Shown here piece by piece: positions 56,392 to 64,000 of a DNA stretch of 64,000 bases. Where the stretch lies: NCBI RefSeq assembly GCF_900010725.2, contig NZ_LR734824.1:125109-189108 (forward strand), given 5' to 3'. The position numbers and the translations under genes are program-made. A model generated the notes under the pieces. It was not told the DNA's origin. It saw nothing but the letters and a program-made list of their open reading frames with translations, and did not search any database. The DNA is from Planktothrix serta PCC 8927 (GTDB lineage Bacteria; Cyanobacteriota; Cyanobacteriia; Cyanobacteriales; Microcoleaceae). Position 1 is the stretch's first letter; every line of letters begins with the position of its first letter.

Positions 56392-57419
56392 TTCTTATTT
56401 TTAATGAGATTAAATTCTTGTAGATATCTATCTATATCTTGTTTGATTTTCTCCATCAGTGGGCATAACTCTAAATAAAGCAAACAGGAATTATGTCCAT
56501 CTTTTAAGAGAGTTTCCCAATGTATTCCTTTAGTATGATTCTTGTATTCATTTAATTTGTTTTTACCCTCTTGAGAATCAATATTATAATCATTTTTTCT
56601 TTCTTCTTGATAAATCTTTACAATTTTTTTCAATAAATGCGTTACCACGCAATCATAGAGTATATGCCCTCTAATATACCAATAAATATTTTCAGGTTTA
56701 ACTTCAAATTCTTCTATTAAATCATTTTCTATAGCTTTTAAATCAATGTTTTCGTATTTATTTTCTATCTCTAATTTGCATTCATTAACTCTATCCTTAA
56801 GTAATTTAATTAGACTTTCACCATTATTAGATAAATCAATTTCACTTTGATCAAATCCAAAAACAGAATTCAAATTTTTATTTGAAATTAATATTTCACT
56901 TTTTACTTCCAGACCTTGATTTTTAGCATTATATTCCTGTTTTCTGAAAAAAAACATATATAAAAAGATTTCGTATATTGTCTTTGAATAAGCTTCAAAA
57001 AATTTAATAAAGCAAAATGTTTCCTGTAAAGGCAATGAACATTTTTTAGCAATAATGTTTAAATTATAGGAAAACACTTTAAAATTTTCAATAGAATAAG
57101 CGTAAGTATGAAAAATATAAGGATGACTGTAAACAGGTTCATTTTTTAGCAAATAATCGAAGTCACTATCTACACACAAAATTAATTTTGAATTAGCATT
57201 TTTTATATTATCTTTTGTTAAAACTTTCTGTTTTCCACTTTTATACTCACTCTCTCTCGAATGAGGATAAAAAATAATTTTCAATGAAGGGGCGAATTTT
57301 CTAAATACATCTTCCCAAAATACAACATCATCTAAACCTTCAACATAAGCAGTAATATCTTTATCGAGAAAAAAAGTATTTTCTGTATCCCGATAATCAG
57401 CATCAATATATTCTTCCAT
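56388..57419 (-). CDS. DUF4435 Toprim-like protein (AriB-like)
   Basis: 343 aa. The start region has DITAYVEGLDDVVFWEDVF, the Toprim-type Glu motif, then KLILCVDSDFDYLL with an acidic DxD strand, both typical of DUF4435. In PARIS the DUF4435 protein AriB is the toxic nuclease released on phage infection. The ATPase gene ends four bases upstream. The 56388-58368 pair is AT-rich with no HIP1 site seen. It could also be another Toprim/ATPase system, since the partner is short for AriA. Confidence 0.7.
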   Translation of the reverse strand: MEEYIDADYRDTENTFFLDKDITAYVEGLDDVVFWEDVFRKFAPSLKIIFYPHSRESEYKSGKQKVLTKDNIKNANSKLILCVDSDFDYLLKNEPVYSHPYIFHTYAYSIENFKVFSYNLNIIAKKCSLPLQETFCFIKFFEAYSKTIYEIFLYMFFFRKQEYNAKNQGLEVKSEILISNKNLNSVFGFDQSEIDLSNNGESLIKLLKDRVNECKLEIENKYENIDLKAIENDLIEEFEVKPENIYWYIRGHILYDCVVTHLLKKIVKIYQEERKNDYNIDSQEGKNKLNEYKNHTKGIHWETLLKDGHNSCLLYLELCPLMEKIKQDIDRYLQEFNLIKNKN

Positions 57420-57423
57420 AGTT

Positions 57424-58368
57424 TTAATCCTTAATAATATTTTTCATATCAATAACTTTATCTTGCCATCCTTTGCTAATTATACCCGGTGCATGAGTCG
57501 CAATAATAAGTTGACAATTATGATTCAGTTGTTGAATCATATCTATCAAGTCAAGTTGCCAACTTAGATGCAGTGAGATTTCGGGTTCATCCATCAAAAC
57601 AATGAAGGGTTTGTTTTCCTGAAGTAAAATACTTAAAAGAATAATTAAGATCTGCTTTTCTCCAGAAGATAACTGATAAGCTGAAATCGTTTTATCATTA
57701 GATTTTCGGAATATAATCGAATTTTCTTTATCAAAATCTATTTTTTTATTTGTTTCATCGAATAGCTTATTTATTAGCTCTAAAAAACGGTTTTGATTTT
57801 GATTGATATTAGCAATAATATCATCTTTTTGTTTAAGTAATTCTCTCAGCTTGGAAAGTTCTTCAGCATTGGCGCTATCTTTATTAGATAACGCTTTAAT
57901 TTCATTATCCTGATCACGAGTTTTCTCTTTTTCCTGGTTTCTGAGTTTTAATTGATAGCTTTTAAAATCATCTATCAACCCTTTTAAAAGATAATCTAAT
58001 TCTGTTTTAATATTTTCATCTTTTTTATAGTTTTGGTTTTGAAGATCCTTGACCAGCATTTCAAACGTACTTATTTTGCACAAATTAACTTTTTTTGAAA
58101 GTGCTTCTATAAATCCACGTTCTTGATTATAAAAAATCGAACTCTCATCATCAAAATATATTTTGAATAATTCTAAATTGAATTGACGCTCAACTCCATA
58201 TTTTTCATCTATTATATCTTCAATTAAATTCAATAATGTTGTTTTACCTACTCCATTTTTACCAACTAAAATATTAACTTCTTGATCAAGTTCCCAATAA
58301 ATATCAAGCTCACCCCATAGTTTATCAATGGTTATCGATTTAATATATTTGATGTTTTCTTCTGTCAT
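57424..58368 (-). CDS. ABC/SMC-like ATPase paired with DUF4435 (AriA-like)
   Basis: 314 aa. Walker A is VGKNGVGKTTLLNLIED near residue 35. A Lys/Asp/Glu-rich helical arm (about 130-205) follows, including RNQEKEKTRDQDNEIKAL. The signature is SAYQLSSGEKQILIILLSIL near 235, Walker B PFIVLMDEPEISLHL near 255 and the switch LIIATHAPGIISKG near 285. The protein lacks a large extra domain, so it is shorter than typical AriA. It would hold or regulate the DUF4435 protein encoded four bases downstream. Confidence 0.75.
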   Translation of the reverse strand: MTEENIKYIKSITIDKLWGELDIYWELDQEVNILVGKNGVGKTTLLNLIEDIIDEKYGVERQFNLELFKIYFDDESSIFYNQERGFIEALSKKVNLCKISTFEMLVKDLQNQNYKKDENIKTELDYLLKGLIDDFKSYQLKLRNQEKEKTRDQDNEIKALSNKDSANAEELSKLRELLKQKDDIIANINQNQNRFLELINKLFDETNKKIDFDKENSIIFRKSNDKTISAYQLSSGEKQILIILLSILLQENKPFIVLMDEPEISLHLSWQLDLIDMIQQLNHNCQLIIATHAPGIISKGWQDKVIDMKNIIKD

Positions 58369-58527
58369 TTTAATTAACCTCTACAGAAATTCTGCAAAAA
58401 TAGGGTTTCTTAACATTCCTTATTAATTTTAAACAACTGGCAAATTAGAAACTCAATTTCTAGGGTGAGTGTTGCGTCAATCCTGATCAATTTTTCAACT
58501 CTATATTATCAGAGGGGAATATGTTAG

Positions 58528-59829
58528 TCAATGTTTATTAGAAATAAATGATAATAAAGAGACATCTCGATTGACTTCATAAGTCACGGGTTTTTTATTC
58601 TTTTTAACCTTTCCTTGACTAACAGCAATATTTAACCAATCTTGTATTTGGGAGGGTCTAACTTGTAGTAATTCAGCTAAAGATTTGGCATCTTTCGGTT
58701 GTTCAAGTTGACGGATAATTAGGGGTAATACTGCTTCATAAATAGTTTGAGAAACAGGATAAACGGGTGTATCTTTCTGACTTTCGCTATTTTCAGAAGC
58801 GGGTTTAAGTTCATTTTCAGTTTGGGGAGATAACGTTAAATCTATTTCTGAATTAGGAATAGAACTTAAAGCATCTTGATCCATTGCAATAACATCAGTT
58901 ATAAGTTCTTGAAGTGGACGATTAAAAGGCATTTCAGGAAAAGGTTTAGCTCCCCGATTAATTAACTGTTGATTTCCGTCTGGTATTGTTCCTTGCATTC
59001 GCACAAATACGGGAACAGTTTTGATTTTTTCTAACGCTTCAATTGCACCCGCCCAGGTTCCTCCTTGGTCTACTGAAGAACTAATAATTAACCCATAATC
59101 GGATAATCCATAAATATATTTATTCCGTCCCATAGCATTCCCCACATTAAATCCAGCATCAGGATCATAGGAAGAAATTAAGGCTAAATTTCCGCTTTTA
59201 ATAAAGTTGCGATACTTGCTAGAAACCGCCGATTTTGCTAAACTATCTCCCAGGACTCCAACAACATTTCCTCCTGCATTTAAAGCCACTAACATCGCTG
59301 TTTGATCAACGCCTCTCGCCCCTCCTGAAATAATTTGTATTCCCTGTTCTGCACAAGTTTGAACAATATAATCCGTATAACTTAATCCCTCTTCATCAAC
59401 ATCACGGGAACCCACCACCGCTAAACCGCCTTGAGAAAGTTGTTCAAAATTTCCCACCCCATATAAAATTGCTGGGGCTAAATGTTGCAGTTTTTGTTTG
59501 AGACAGCGAGGATATTCAGGATCACTTCGTCCCAATATCCATAACCCTTGACTCGTCCATTTTTCGACCGCTAAACTTAACAGCATCCCCCGTTCTAATA
59601 AGGCAATAATCCGGTTAGGATCAAGAGGAATAATCATTTCTAGTAGCTGTTTTTTAGCCGTTTCTTCTAATAAATTTTTGGGCGTTAATTGCTGTAGTCG
59701 CAGACAATTAGCTAAGGTATTATATTCAGTTAAAGTTAACGGTTGGGGTTCGGTTTTACGATTTTGACCAAAACTGGCACATAATAATAAAATTGCTTGG
59801 GTATCGGGGGGGAGTTGATGGTTTAGCAT
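58528..59829 (-). CDS. DprA-like DNA-processing protein
   Basis: 433 aa. The DprA Rossmann core is visible: LAVVGSRDVDEEGLSYTDYI, then IQIISGGARGVDQTAMLVAL and NKYIYGLSDYGLIISSSVDQ. A disordered linker (about 320-360) leads to a winged-helix domain (KSLAELLQVRPSQIQDWLNI). DprA loads RecA on incoming single-stranded DNA, but this copy has a long N-terminal region and sits beside a RecQ-phosphoribosyltransferase gene 11 bases upstream. It may be a specialised defence or DNA-uptake partner rather than the competence DprA. Confidence 0.75.
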   Translation of the reverse strand: MLNHQLPPDTQAILLLCASFGQNRKTEPQPLTLTEYNTLANCLRLQQLTPKNLLEETAKKQLLEMIIPLDPNRIIALLERGMLLSLAVEKWTSQGLWILGRSDPEYPRCLKQKLQHLAPAILYGVGNFEQLSQGGLAVVGSRDVDEEGLSYTDYIVQTCAEQGIQIISGGARGVDQTAMLVALNAGGNVVGVLGDSLAKSAVSSKYRNFIKSGNLALISSYDPDAGFNVGNAMGRNKYIYGLSDYGLIISSSVDQGGTWAGAIEALEKIKTVPVFVRMQGTIPDGNQQLINRGAKPFPEMPFNRPLQELITDVIAMDQDALSSIPNSEIDLTLSPQTENELKPASENSESQKDTPVYPVSQTIYEAVLPLIIRQLEQPKDAKSLAELLQVRPSQIQDWLNIAVSQGKVKKNKKPVTYEVNRDVSLLSFISNKH

Positions 59830-59840
59830 GGGGTTTAAAT

Positions 59841-61937
59841 TTAACTAGATTGAGATAAGGAATTTAGAGCTAAAGCGAGGGGAAAAACTTGACCACTTCC
59901 TCCTTGACGTAATAGGGCGGTAATGATAGTTAATGTCCATCGAGAATCTACAAAATCATCGATTAAAAAAACAGCACCTTTTTGAATATTTTCCCGATCA
60001 ATTTGAAATGCACCATCTAAATTATGCGCTTGTTGATAACTATTACTCATCATTTTTTGAGGTTGAGTTGGGCGAATTTTTTGTACGGCTGGGAGAAACG
60101 GTAAATTTAGTTTTTGAGCTAATCTTTGAGCAAAATTCGGTACTAATTCAGAACGATTTAAGGAAGGAACACAAGTTACCCAAGTTGGCATCGGTTGGGG
60201 TTGCCATCGCTGAATCATTTCGATTACACCTTGCACTAAAGCATCATCAAAATAACCCTTTTGATATTTTCCAGTTTTAACCAATTCTCCCCAACCTGCA
60301 TCCCCCCAAAGAGATAAAGCGCGACCTATTTCTGCCTTGAACCCTGGTTTGATATTACCGGAAAAGTTATAAATTTGTAAGGCTCCTTTTGACGGCCATT
60401 GTTTGCGAGGTTCAATAATTAAATCACACCGTTTTAAGTATTGAATGGCTTGATTAACTGTTTCTAAAGCAGCAGTTTCAGGGAATAATTGTTGACCTAA
60501 ACAAACGGCACATTTTCCACAGGGTTGAGCATAGGGATCATCTAAGGCTGTTGATAAAAATTCCATTAAGCAAGATTGACTGTTCATATAATCTTGCATT
60601 TGAGCTTGTTCGTGTCTGCGAATTTGAGTTAATAGTTCTATTTTTTGGCTGTTAGATTGATAATCAATTGCTGTCGCATACCATTTTGTTTTTTGCTTAA
60701 CAACTGGACTGGGAAATTCTAAAGAAAGTAACTTTAAAACCTTGTCAATTTGTCCTCTGGATAAATTACAATATTGTTCAAGTTCAGGAGTTGAAAAACC
60801 ATTTTGAGATTGATTTAAAGCATTTAAAATCGATTGAGTATGGGCTTCTGGTGGAAAGGCGGTTTGAATAAAATAATTAATAATATCATCATCTTCATCG
60901 CCACACAAAAGAATCCCATAAGCTTGTTCAACGGCCCTTCCTGCCCGTCCTACTTGTTGATAATAATGGACAACAGAACCGGGTCTTTGATAATGAATTA
61001 CAAACCCTAAATCGGGTTTATCAAAACCCATTCCTAAAGCAGTTGTTGCTACTAACGCTTTAATTTCATTATTCAAAAGTTGATTTTCTAAAGGTTCCCG
61101 TTCTTCTGATTTTCCGTGATAGGCTTTAGCATCAATTCCTTGCGTTTGTAACCATTCTGCCACTTGTTCTGCATCTCTAACCGTGAGGGTATAAATAATT
61201 CCGCTTCCGGGTAAATGGGGTAAGGTTTCTGCTAACCAAGCCAGACGACTAGCGGGGTTAGGAAGGTGAATATTTTGGAGTTTTAAACTATTCCGAGTTA
61301 AAGCTCCTCGGATGATGTGTAAATTGTCTCCCAGTTGGGTTTTAATATCCTCAACAACTCGATTATTAGCAGTTGCAGTTGTGGCTAAAACGGGAATAGT
61401 TTGAGGGAGAGCTTGTAAAATTCTCACAATGCGACGATAATCAGGTCTAAAATCATGTCCCCAGTCGGAAATACAATGGGCTTCATCGACAACAAATAAA
61501 CCAATTTTTTGAGAAAGGGGAATTAAAATATTGTTTCTAAAGTCTTCATTTCCCAAGCGTTCTGGAGAAATCAATAAAAGATCAACTTCTCCGGCTAATA
61601 GTTGCGTTTGAATAGTATCCCACTGCTCTTGATTATCTGAATTAATAGTAGCAGCTTTCACCCCAATTCGTTCAGCAGCAACCATTTGATTTCGCATTAA
61701 TGCTAATAGGGGAGAAATTAATAAAGTCGGGCCTGATCCTTGATCTCTTAGCAGCCGAGTTGCGAGAAAATAGACTAAACTTTTACCCCATCCTGTGCGT
61801 TGAACTACTAAAAGTTGAGAACGATTTTGGATTAAATCGGCGATCGCTTCCCATTGTCCCTCCCTAAAATTAGCTGTAGGATTATTGAGGGCTTTTCTCA
61901 GAAACAATAAGGCTTGATTTTGAAGAATTTCCGTCAT
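59841..61937 (-). CDS. RecQ-type helicase fused to a phosphoribosyltransferase-like domain
   Basis: 698 aa. The SF2 helicase motifs are: Walker A VVQRTGWGKSLVYFLATRLL, DEAH (VVDEAHCISDWGHDFRPDY) and the late QVGRAGRAVEQAYGI. A RecQ zinc site follows (QPCGKCAVCLGQ with an upstream Cys). From about residue 560 the C-terminus looks like a ComF-type PRTase: VTCVPSLNRSELVPNFAQRL and the PRPP-loop-like VFLIDDFVDSRWTLT. Such a fusion would link nucleic-acid unwinding with nucleotide-type chemistry. It is upstream of the DprA-like gene and probably co-transcribed with it. Confidence 0.78.
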   Translation of the reverse strand: MTEILQNQALLFLRKALNNPTANFREGQWEAIADLIQNRSQLLVVQRTGWGKSLVYFLATRLLRDQGSGPTLLISPLLALMRNQMVAAERIGVKAATINSDNQEQWDTIQTQLLAGEVDLLLISPERLGNEDFRNNILIPLSQKIGLFVVDEAHCISDWGHDFRPDYRRIVRILQALPQTIPVLATTATANNRVVEDIKTQLGDNLHIIRGALTRNSLKLQNIHLPNPASRLAWLAETLPHLPGSGIIYTLTVRDAEQVAEWLQTQGIDAKAYHGKSEEREPLENQLLNNEIKALVATTALGMGFDKPDLGFVIHYQRPGSVVHYYQQVGRAGRAVEQAYGILLCGDEDDDIINYFIQTAFPPEAHTQSILNALNQSQNGFSTPELEQYCNLSRGQIDKVLKLLSLEFPSPVVKQKTKWYATAIDYQSNSQKIELLTQIRRHEQAQMQDYMNSQSCLMEFLSTALDDPYAQPCGKCAVCLGQQLFPETAALETVNQAIQYLKRCDLIIEPRKQWPSKGALQIYNFSGNIKPGFKAEIGRALSLWGDAGWGELVKTGKYQKGYFDDALVQGVIEMIQRWQPQPMPTWVTCVPSLNRSELVPNFAQRLAQKLNLPFLPAVQKIRPTQPQKMMSNSYQQAHNLDGAFQIDRENIQKGAVFLIDDFVDSRWTLTIITALLRQGGSGQVFPLALALNSLSQSS

Positions 61938-61961
61938 ATTTTTGACCTAAAAATCATTAAC

Positions 61962-61976
61962 AGAAACCGGGTTTCT
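61962..61976. repeat. Second AGAAACCGGGTTTCT palindrome
   Basis: Exact copy of the palindrome at 18247-18261, located in the gap between recQ-like and ccs1 genes. Confidence 0.6.
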
Positions 61977-61981
61977 ATATT

Positions 61982-63391
61982 TTAACTTTGGGGATTTTCT
62001 GACAAATTGCCTAACGAAAGGCTATTATTATCCTCTCGATCATTTAACTCATCTAAAATGGCGACAATTTCCCGTTCAAAAGTGACTTTAGCGCGATTCG
62101 TTTTGCCTCCAATATAAAGGCGATCGCCCTCTTTTAATGCCCAAATTTGTGAATGAGAAACATAACTCATGATCACACTAATCATTAATAATCCAAACCC
62201 TAAATAAACAAAGGGAATCCCCGGATCGGCTTTAATTTGTAATCCCGTACTCCCGACCACTTCATCAATAAATAACGTTACTCCATCGACTTCCGTTGAC
62301 ATTCCCTCTCGAACTGTTGAGACTAATTGACCCTTTCCGTCATAGACTAATACCGTTCCTTTTAAGTCTCTGGTTAAGACAGAAACCCCGGCGCTAAAAT
62401 CCGGTTTAATCGGAATCCAAGTTCCCCAAATTCGACCTTGACCTCCGGTGTCTAAGGGTGCCATTGGTAAGCGAAATACAGGGCTTTTATTCACCCGCAC
62501 CCGTAAGGCTGCAATCCCCCAATCTGCTTGATAAAAAGTCACCCCTTGATAATGCAAAGGTTCATTAACATGAATCGTTTTACGATCAACTTCTTCCCCC
62601 TGTTGATTTAAGACAGATAAATCAGAATAAAATTGATCAATTCTACCTTCAGGATCATAATCAATCCAAAATCGATTGACTTTAACCGCCCAATCTTTGG
62701 GAATTCGAGACTCAGAAAATTGTCCGGCATCTAGGATATTTTTAACTTGAAAAATATTCCCCCCTGGAACCATTTCTTGGGCTGTAAATCCCGTAATAGA
62801 ACCGATAATAGAACCTGCTAAAATGATTAACATACTAGCATGAACAATAATCGGCCCTATTTTCCCGATGATTCCTCGTCTAGCATAGAGTTTATTTCCT
62901 TCTTGAAAGACTAAATAATGGCGTTTTTTTAATAAAGGTTCTAAGGCGGTTAAAGAACCTGTGGTTAATTCCGCACTCAAAGCGATATTTTTAAATTGTT
63001 TGGGTTGCTCGTAATAAACCCAACGACGGGCTGATTTTAAAGTTGGTAATTGTCGGGTAAAGGTACAGGCTGTTAAGCTACTACCAAATAAAACTAAAAG
63101 GGATAAAAACCACCAGGTTCGATAAACATGATCTAGTCCAATAAATACAAGAACTCTCCAGGTTAAAAAGCCGAATAAAGCGGGATGTTCAGGATAATTG
63201 GATTGATAAAATTCTAGGGACTGTCCCTGTTCGAGCAGGGTTCCTGAAATACTAAAAACCGCAATCACTAATAATAATAATATTGCTAATCTTAAATCCG
63301 CTAAAATGGGCAGGATCTCTTTCCTGATTTTTTTTTGAAAAGCGGTTTCTCCGGTTACTATTTTTCTGAAAAATGAAATCTCTGTATCCAT
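61982..63391 (-). CDS. ccs1: Cytochrome c biogenesis protein Ccs1
   Basis: 469 aa from the ATG ([10 protein letters not shown]). This is the ResB/Ccs1 protein of system II, which with CcsA delivers heme to apocytochromes on the lumen side. Membrane helices are near residues 35-55 ([20 protein letters not shown]), 85-115 and 180-205, plus one at the C-terminal side ([20 protein letters not shown]). A large lumenal domain lies between. A longer frame from 63406 adds five residues only. The C-terminus is acidic. Confidence 0.92.
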   Translation of the reverse strand: MDTEISFFRKIVTGETAFQKKIRKEILPILADLRLAILLLLVIAVFSISGTLLEQGQSLEFYQSNYPEHPALFGFLTWRVLVFIGLDHVYRTWWFLSLLVLFGSSLTACTFTRQLPTLKSARRWVYYEQPKQFKNIALSAELTTGSLTALEPLLKKRHYLVFQEGNKLYARRGIIGKIGPIIVHASMLIILAGSIIGSITGFTAQEMVPGGNIFQVKNILDAGQFSESRIPKDWAVKVNRFWIDYDPEGRIDQFYSDLSVLNQQGEEVDRKTIHVNEPLHYQGVTFYQADWGIAALRVRVNKSPVFRLPMAPLDTGGQGRIWGTWIPIKPDFSAGVSVLTRDLKGTVLVYDGKGQLVSTVREGMSTEVDGVTLFIDEVVGSTGLQIKADPGIPFVYLGFGLLMISVIMSYVSHSQIWALKEGDRLYIGGKTNRAKVTFEREIVAILDELNDREDNNSLSLGNLSENPQS

Positions 63392-63442
63392 TGTTATTAC
63401 CCTCAATTAAGTGTTAAATGTGATGATATTTTTATGTTTAAA

Positions 63443-64000
63443 TTAGGTGACAGGCAGGAATCTAAATAACAGCGAAAATACACCAAAACCGACTAATAAA
63501 GCCCCACTTGTGGGAGTAATCCAGCTTGACCATTTTCGCAGTTCTAGTAATTTTTTAATGGTAGCAGTAAAGGTTCCTGCTAATACCAAAGGGGCAACAT
63601 AACCTACCGCATAAGCCAATAATAAAACCCCACCTAGAATCATGTCTCCTGTGGTTGAAACCCAAGCTAATAGGGTTGCTAAAACGGGGGTACTACAGGG
63701 AGAAGCAACTAACCCAAAGGTTAAACCTAATAAATAGGATTTTAAGCTATGGGGAAACTGTTTAGGTATCCATCCCATTGTATCAAAAGCAGGGAGTTGT
63801 AAAGGTAAAGCTTCTAATAAATTTAACCCCATTAAAATTGCAATGACACTCACAATAATGGGCAAACCTAAGCCAATTTGACCATAGACTTGTCCGACAA
63901 AAGACGCCAGAATTCCTAACCCCGCTAAGGTCGTTGCTAGTCCCAATGCAAACCAAGTTGATTGAATGGCGGCTTGCAGTCGATTTTCGGTTTCATACCC
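63443..64000 (-). CDS. ccdA: CcdA-type cytochrome c biogenesis membrane protein (partial)
   Basis: Partial: the N-terminus lies beyond the window edge, and 185 codons are visible. The frame continues through 64000 (GYETENRLQAAIQSTWFALG), so a TTG at 63946 is not the start. Membrane segments include LAGLGILASFVGQVYGQIGL, LPIIVSVIAILMGLNLLEAL, the GLTFGLVASPCSTPVLATLL segment with the redox-active Cys region, and ILGGVLLLAYAVGYVAPLVL. CcdA carries reducing power to the lumenal side for heme attachment. It is followed by ccs1, the usual cyanobacterial order. Confidence 0.9.
   Translation of the reverse strand, partial: GYETENRLQAAIQSTWFALGLATTLAGLGILASFVGQVYGQIGLGLPIIVSVIAILMGLNLLEALPLQLPAFDTMGWIPKQFPHSLKSYLLGLTFGLVASPCSTPVLATLLAWVSTTGDMILGGVLLLAYAVGYVAPLVLAGTFTATIKKLLELRKWSSWITPTSGALLVGFGVFSLLFRFLPVT

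Overview
This is a 64 kb chromosomal segment of a cyanobacterium, most likely a filamentous Oscillatoriales-type organism related to Planktothrix or Oscillatoria. The evidence is the cyanobacterial ATP synthase cluster order (atpI-B-E-F'-F-H-A-G with both b and b' subunits), a PII protein with Ser49 and Tyr51, a PAM68-like photosystem II assembly gene after rpsO, Ccs1/CcdA-type cytochrome c maturation, about 28 HIP1 octamers (GCGATCGC), and several dispersed palindromes typical of such genomes. No rRNA, tRNA or CRISPR array was found.

Layout. 1-2816: the right end of an IS200/IS605-type element, then phosphoenolpyruvate synthase. 2913-9221: a first defence-like block holding RloA/RloB, an ABC-like ATPase with a PIN-like partner, an Mrr-type restriction endonuclease and a small alpha/beta hydrolase. 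9532-18164: prolyl-tRNA synthetase and the ATP synthase operon, interrupted by a tandem MITE-like repeat before the gamma subunit. 18494-23313: a second accessory block with hicB-hicA, a ParA-like ATPase carrying a nuclease-like N-terminus plus a ParB-like partner, and an ATPase/DUF4276 pair flanked by roughly 180 bp direct repeats. 23799-31909: core metabolism (ilvB, glnB, rdgB, a phosphohexomutase, folE, an SDR, accA). 32187-38108: a third accessory block with a Zorya-like zorA-zorB-zorC locus that lacks zorD, then a toxin-like/SMI1 immunity-like pair. 38351-50826: mostly core genes (SDR, rpsO, PAM68, aroF, a MarC protein, argS, ychF). 51167-61937: a mixed block with two C5-cytosine methyltransferases, an ATPase/DUF4435 pair resembling PARIS, and a RecQ-phosphoribosyltransferase fusion beside a DprA-like protein, interspersed with core genes (decarboxylase, cbiT, cdsA). 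61982-64000: ccs1 and a ccdA gene cut by the window edge.

The main theme is accumulation of defence-type modules between core operons. Four separate loci pair an ABC/SMC-like ATPase with a small putative nuclease: three Toprim-like partners (RloB, DUF4276, DUF4435) and one PIN-like partner. The candidates closest to an undescribed system are the ZorD-less Zorya-like operon with an extra upstream 128-aa gene, the nuclease-ParA/ParB-like pair, and the RecQ-PRTase/DprA pair. All family calls were made by eye from motifs; no database search was run.
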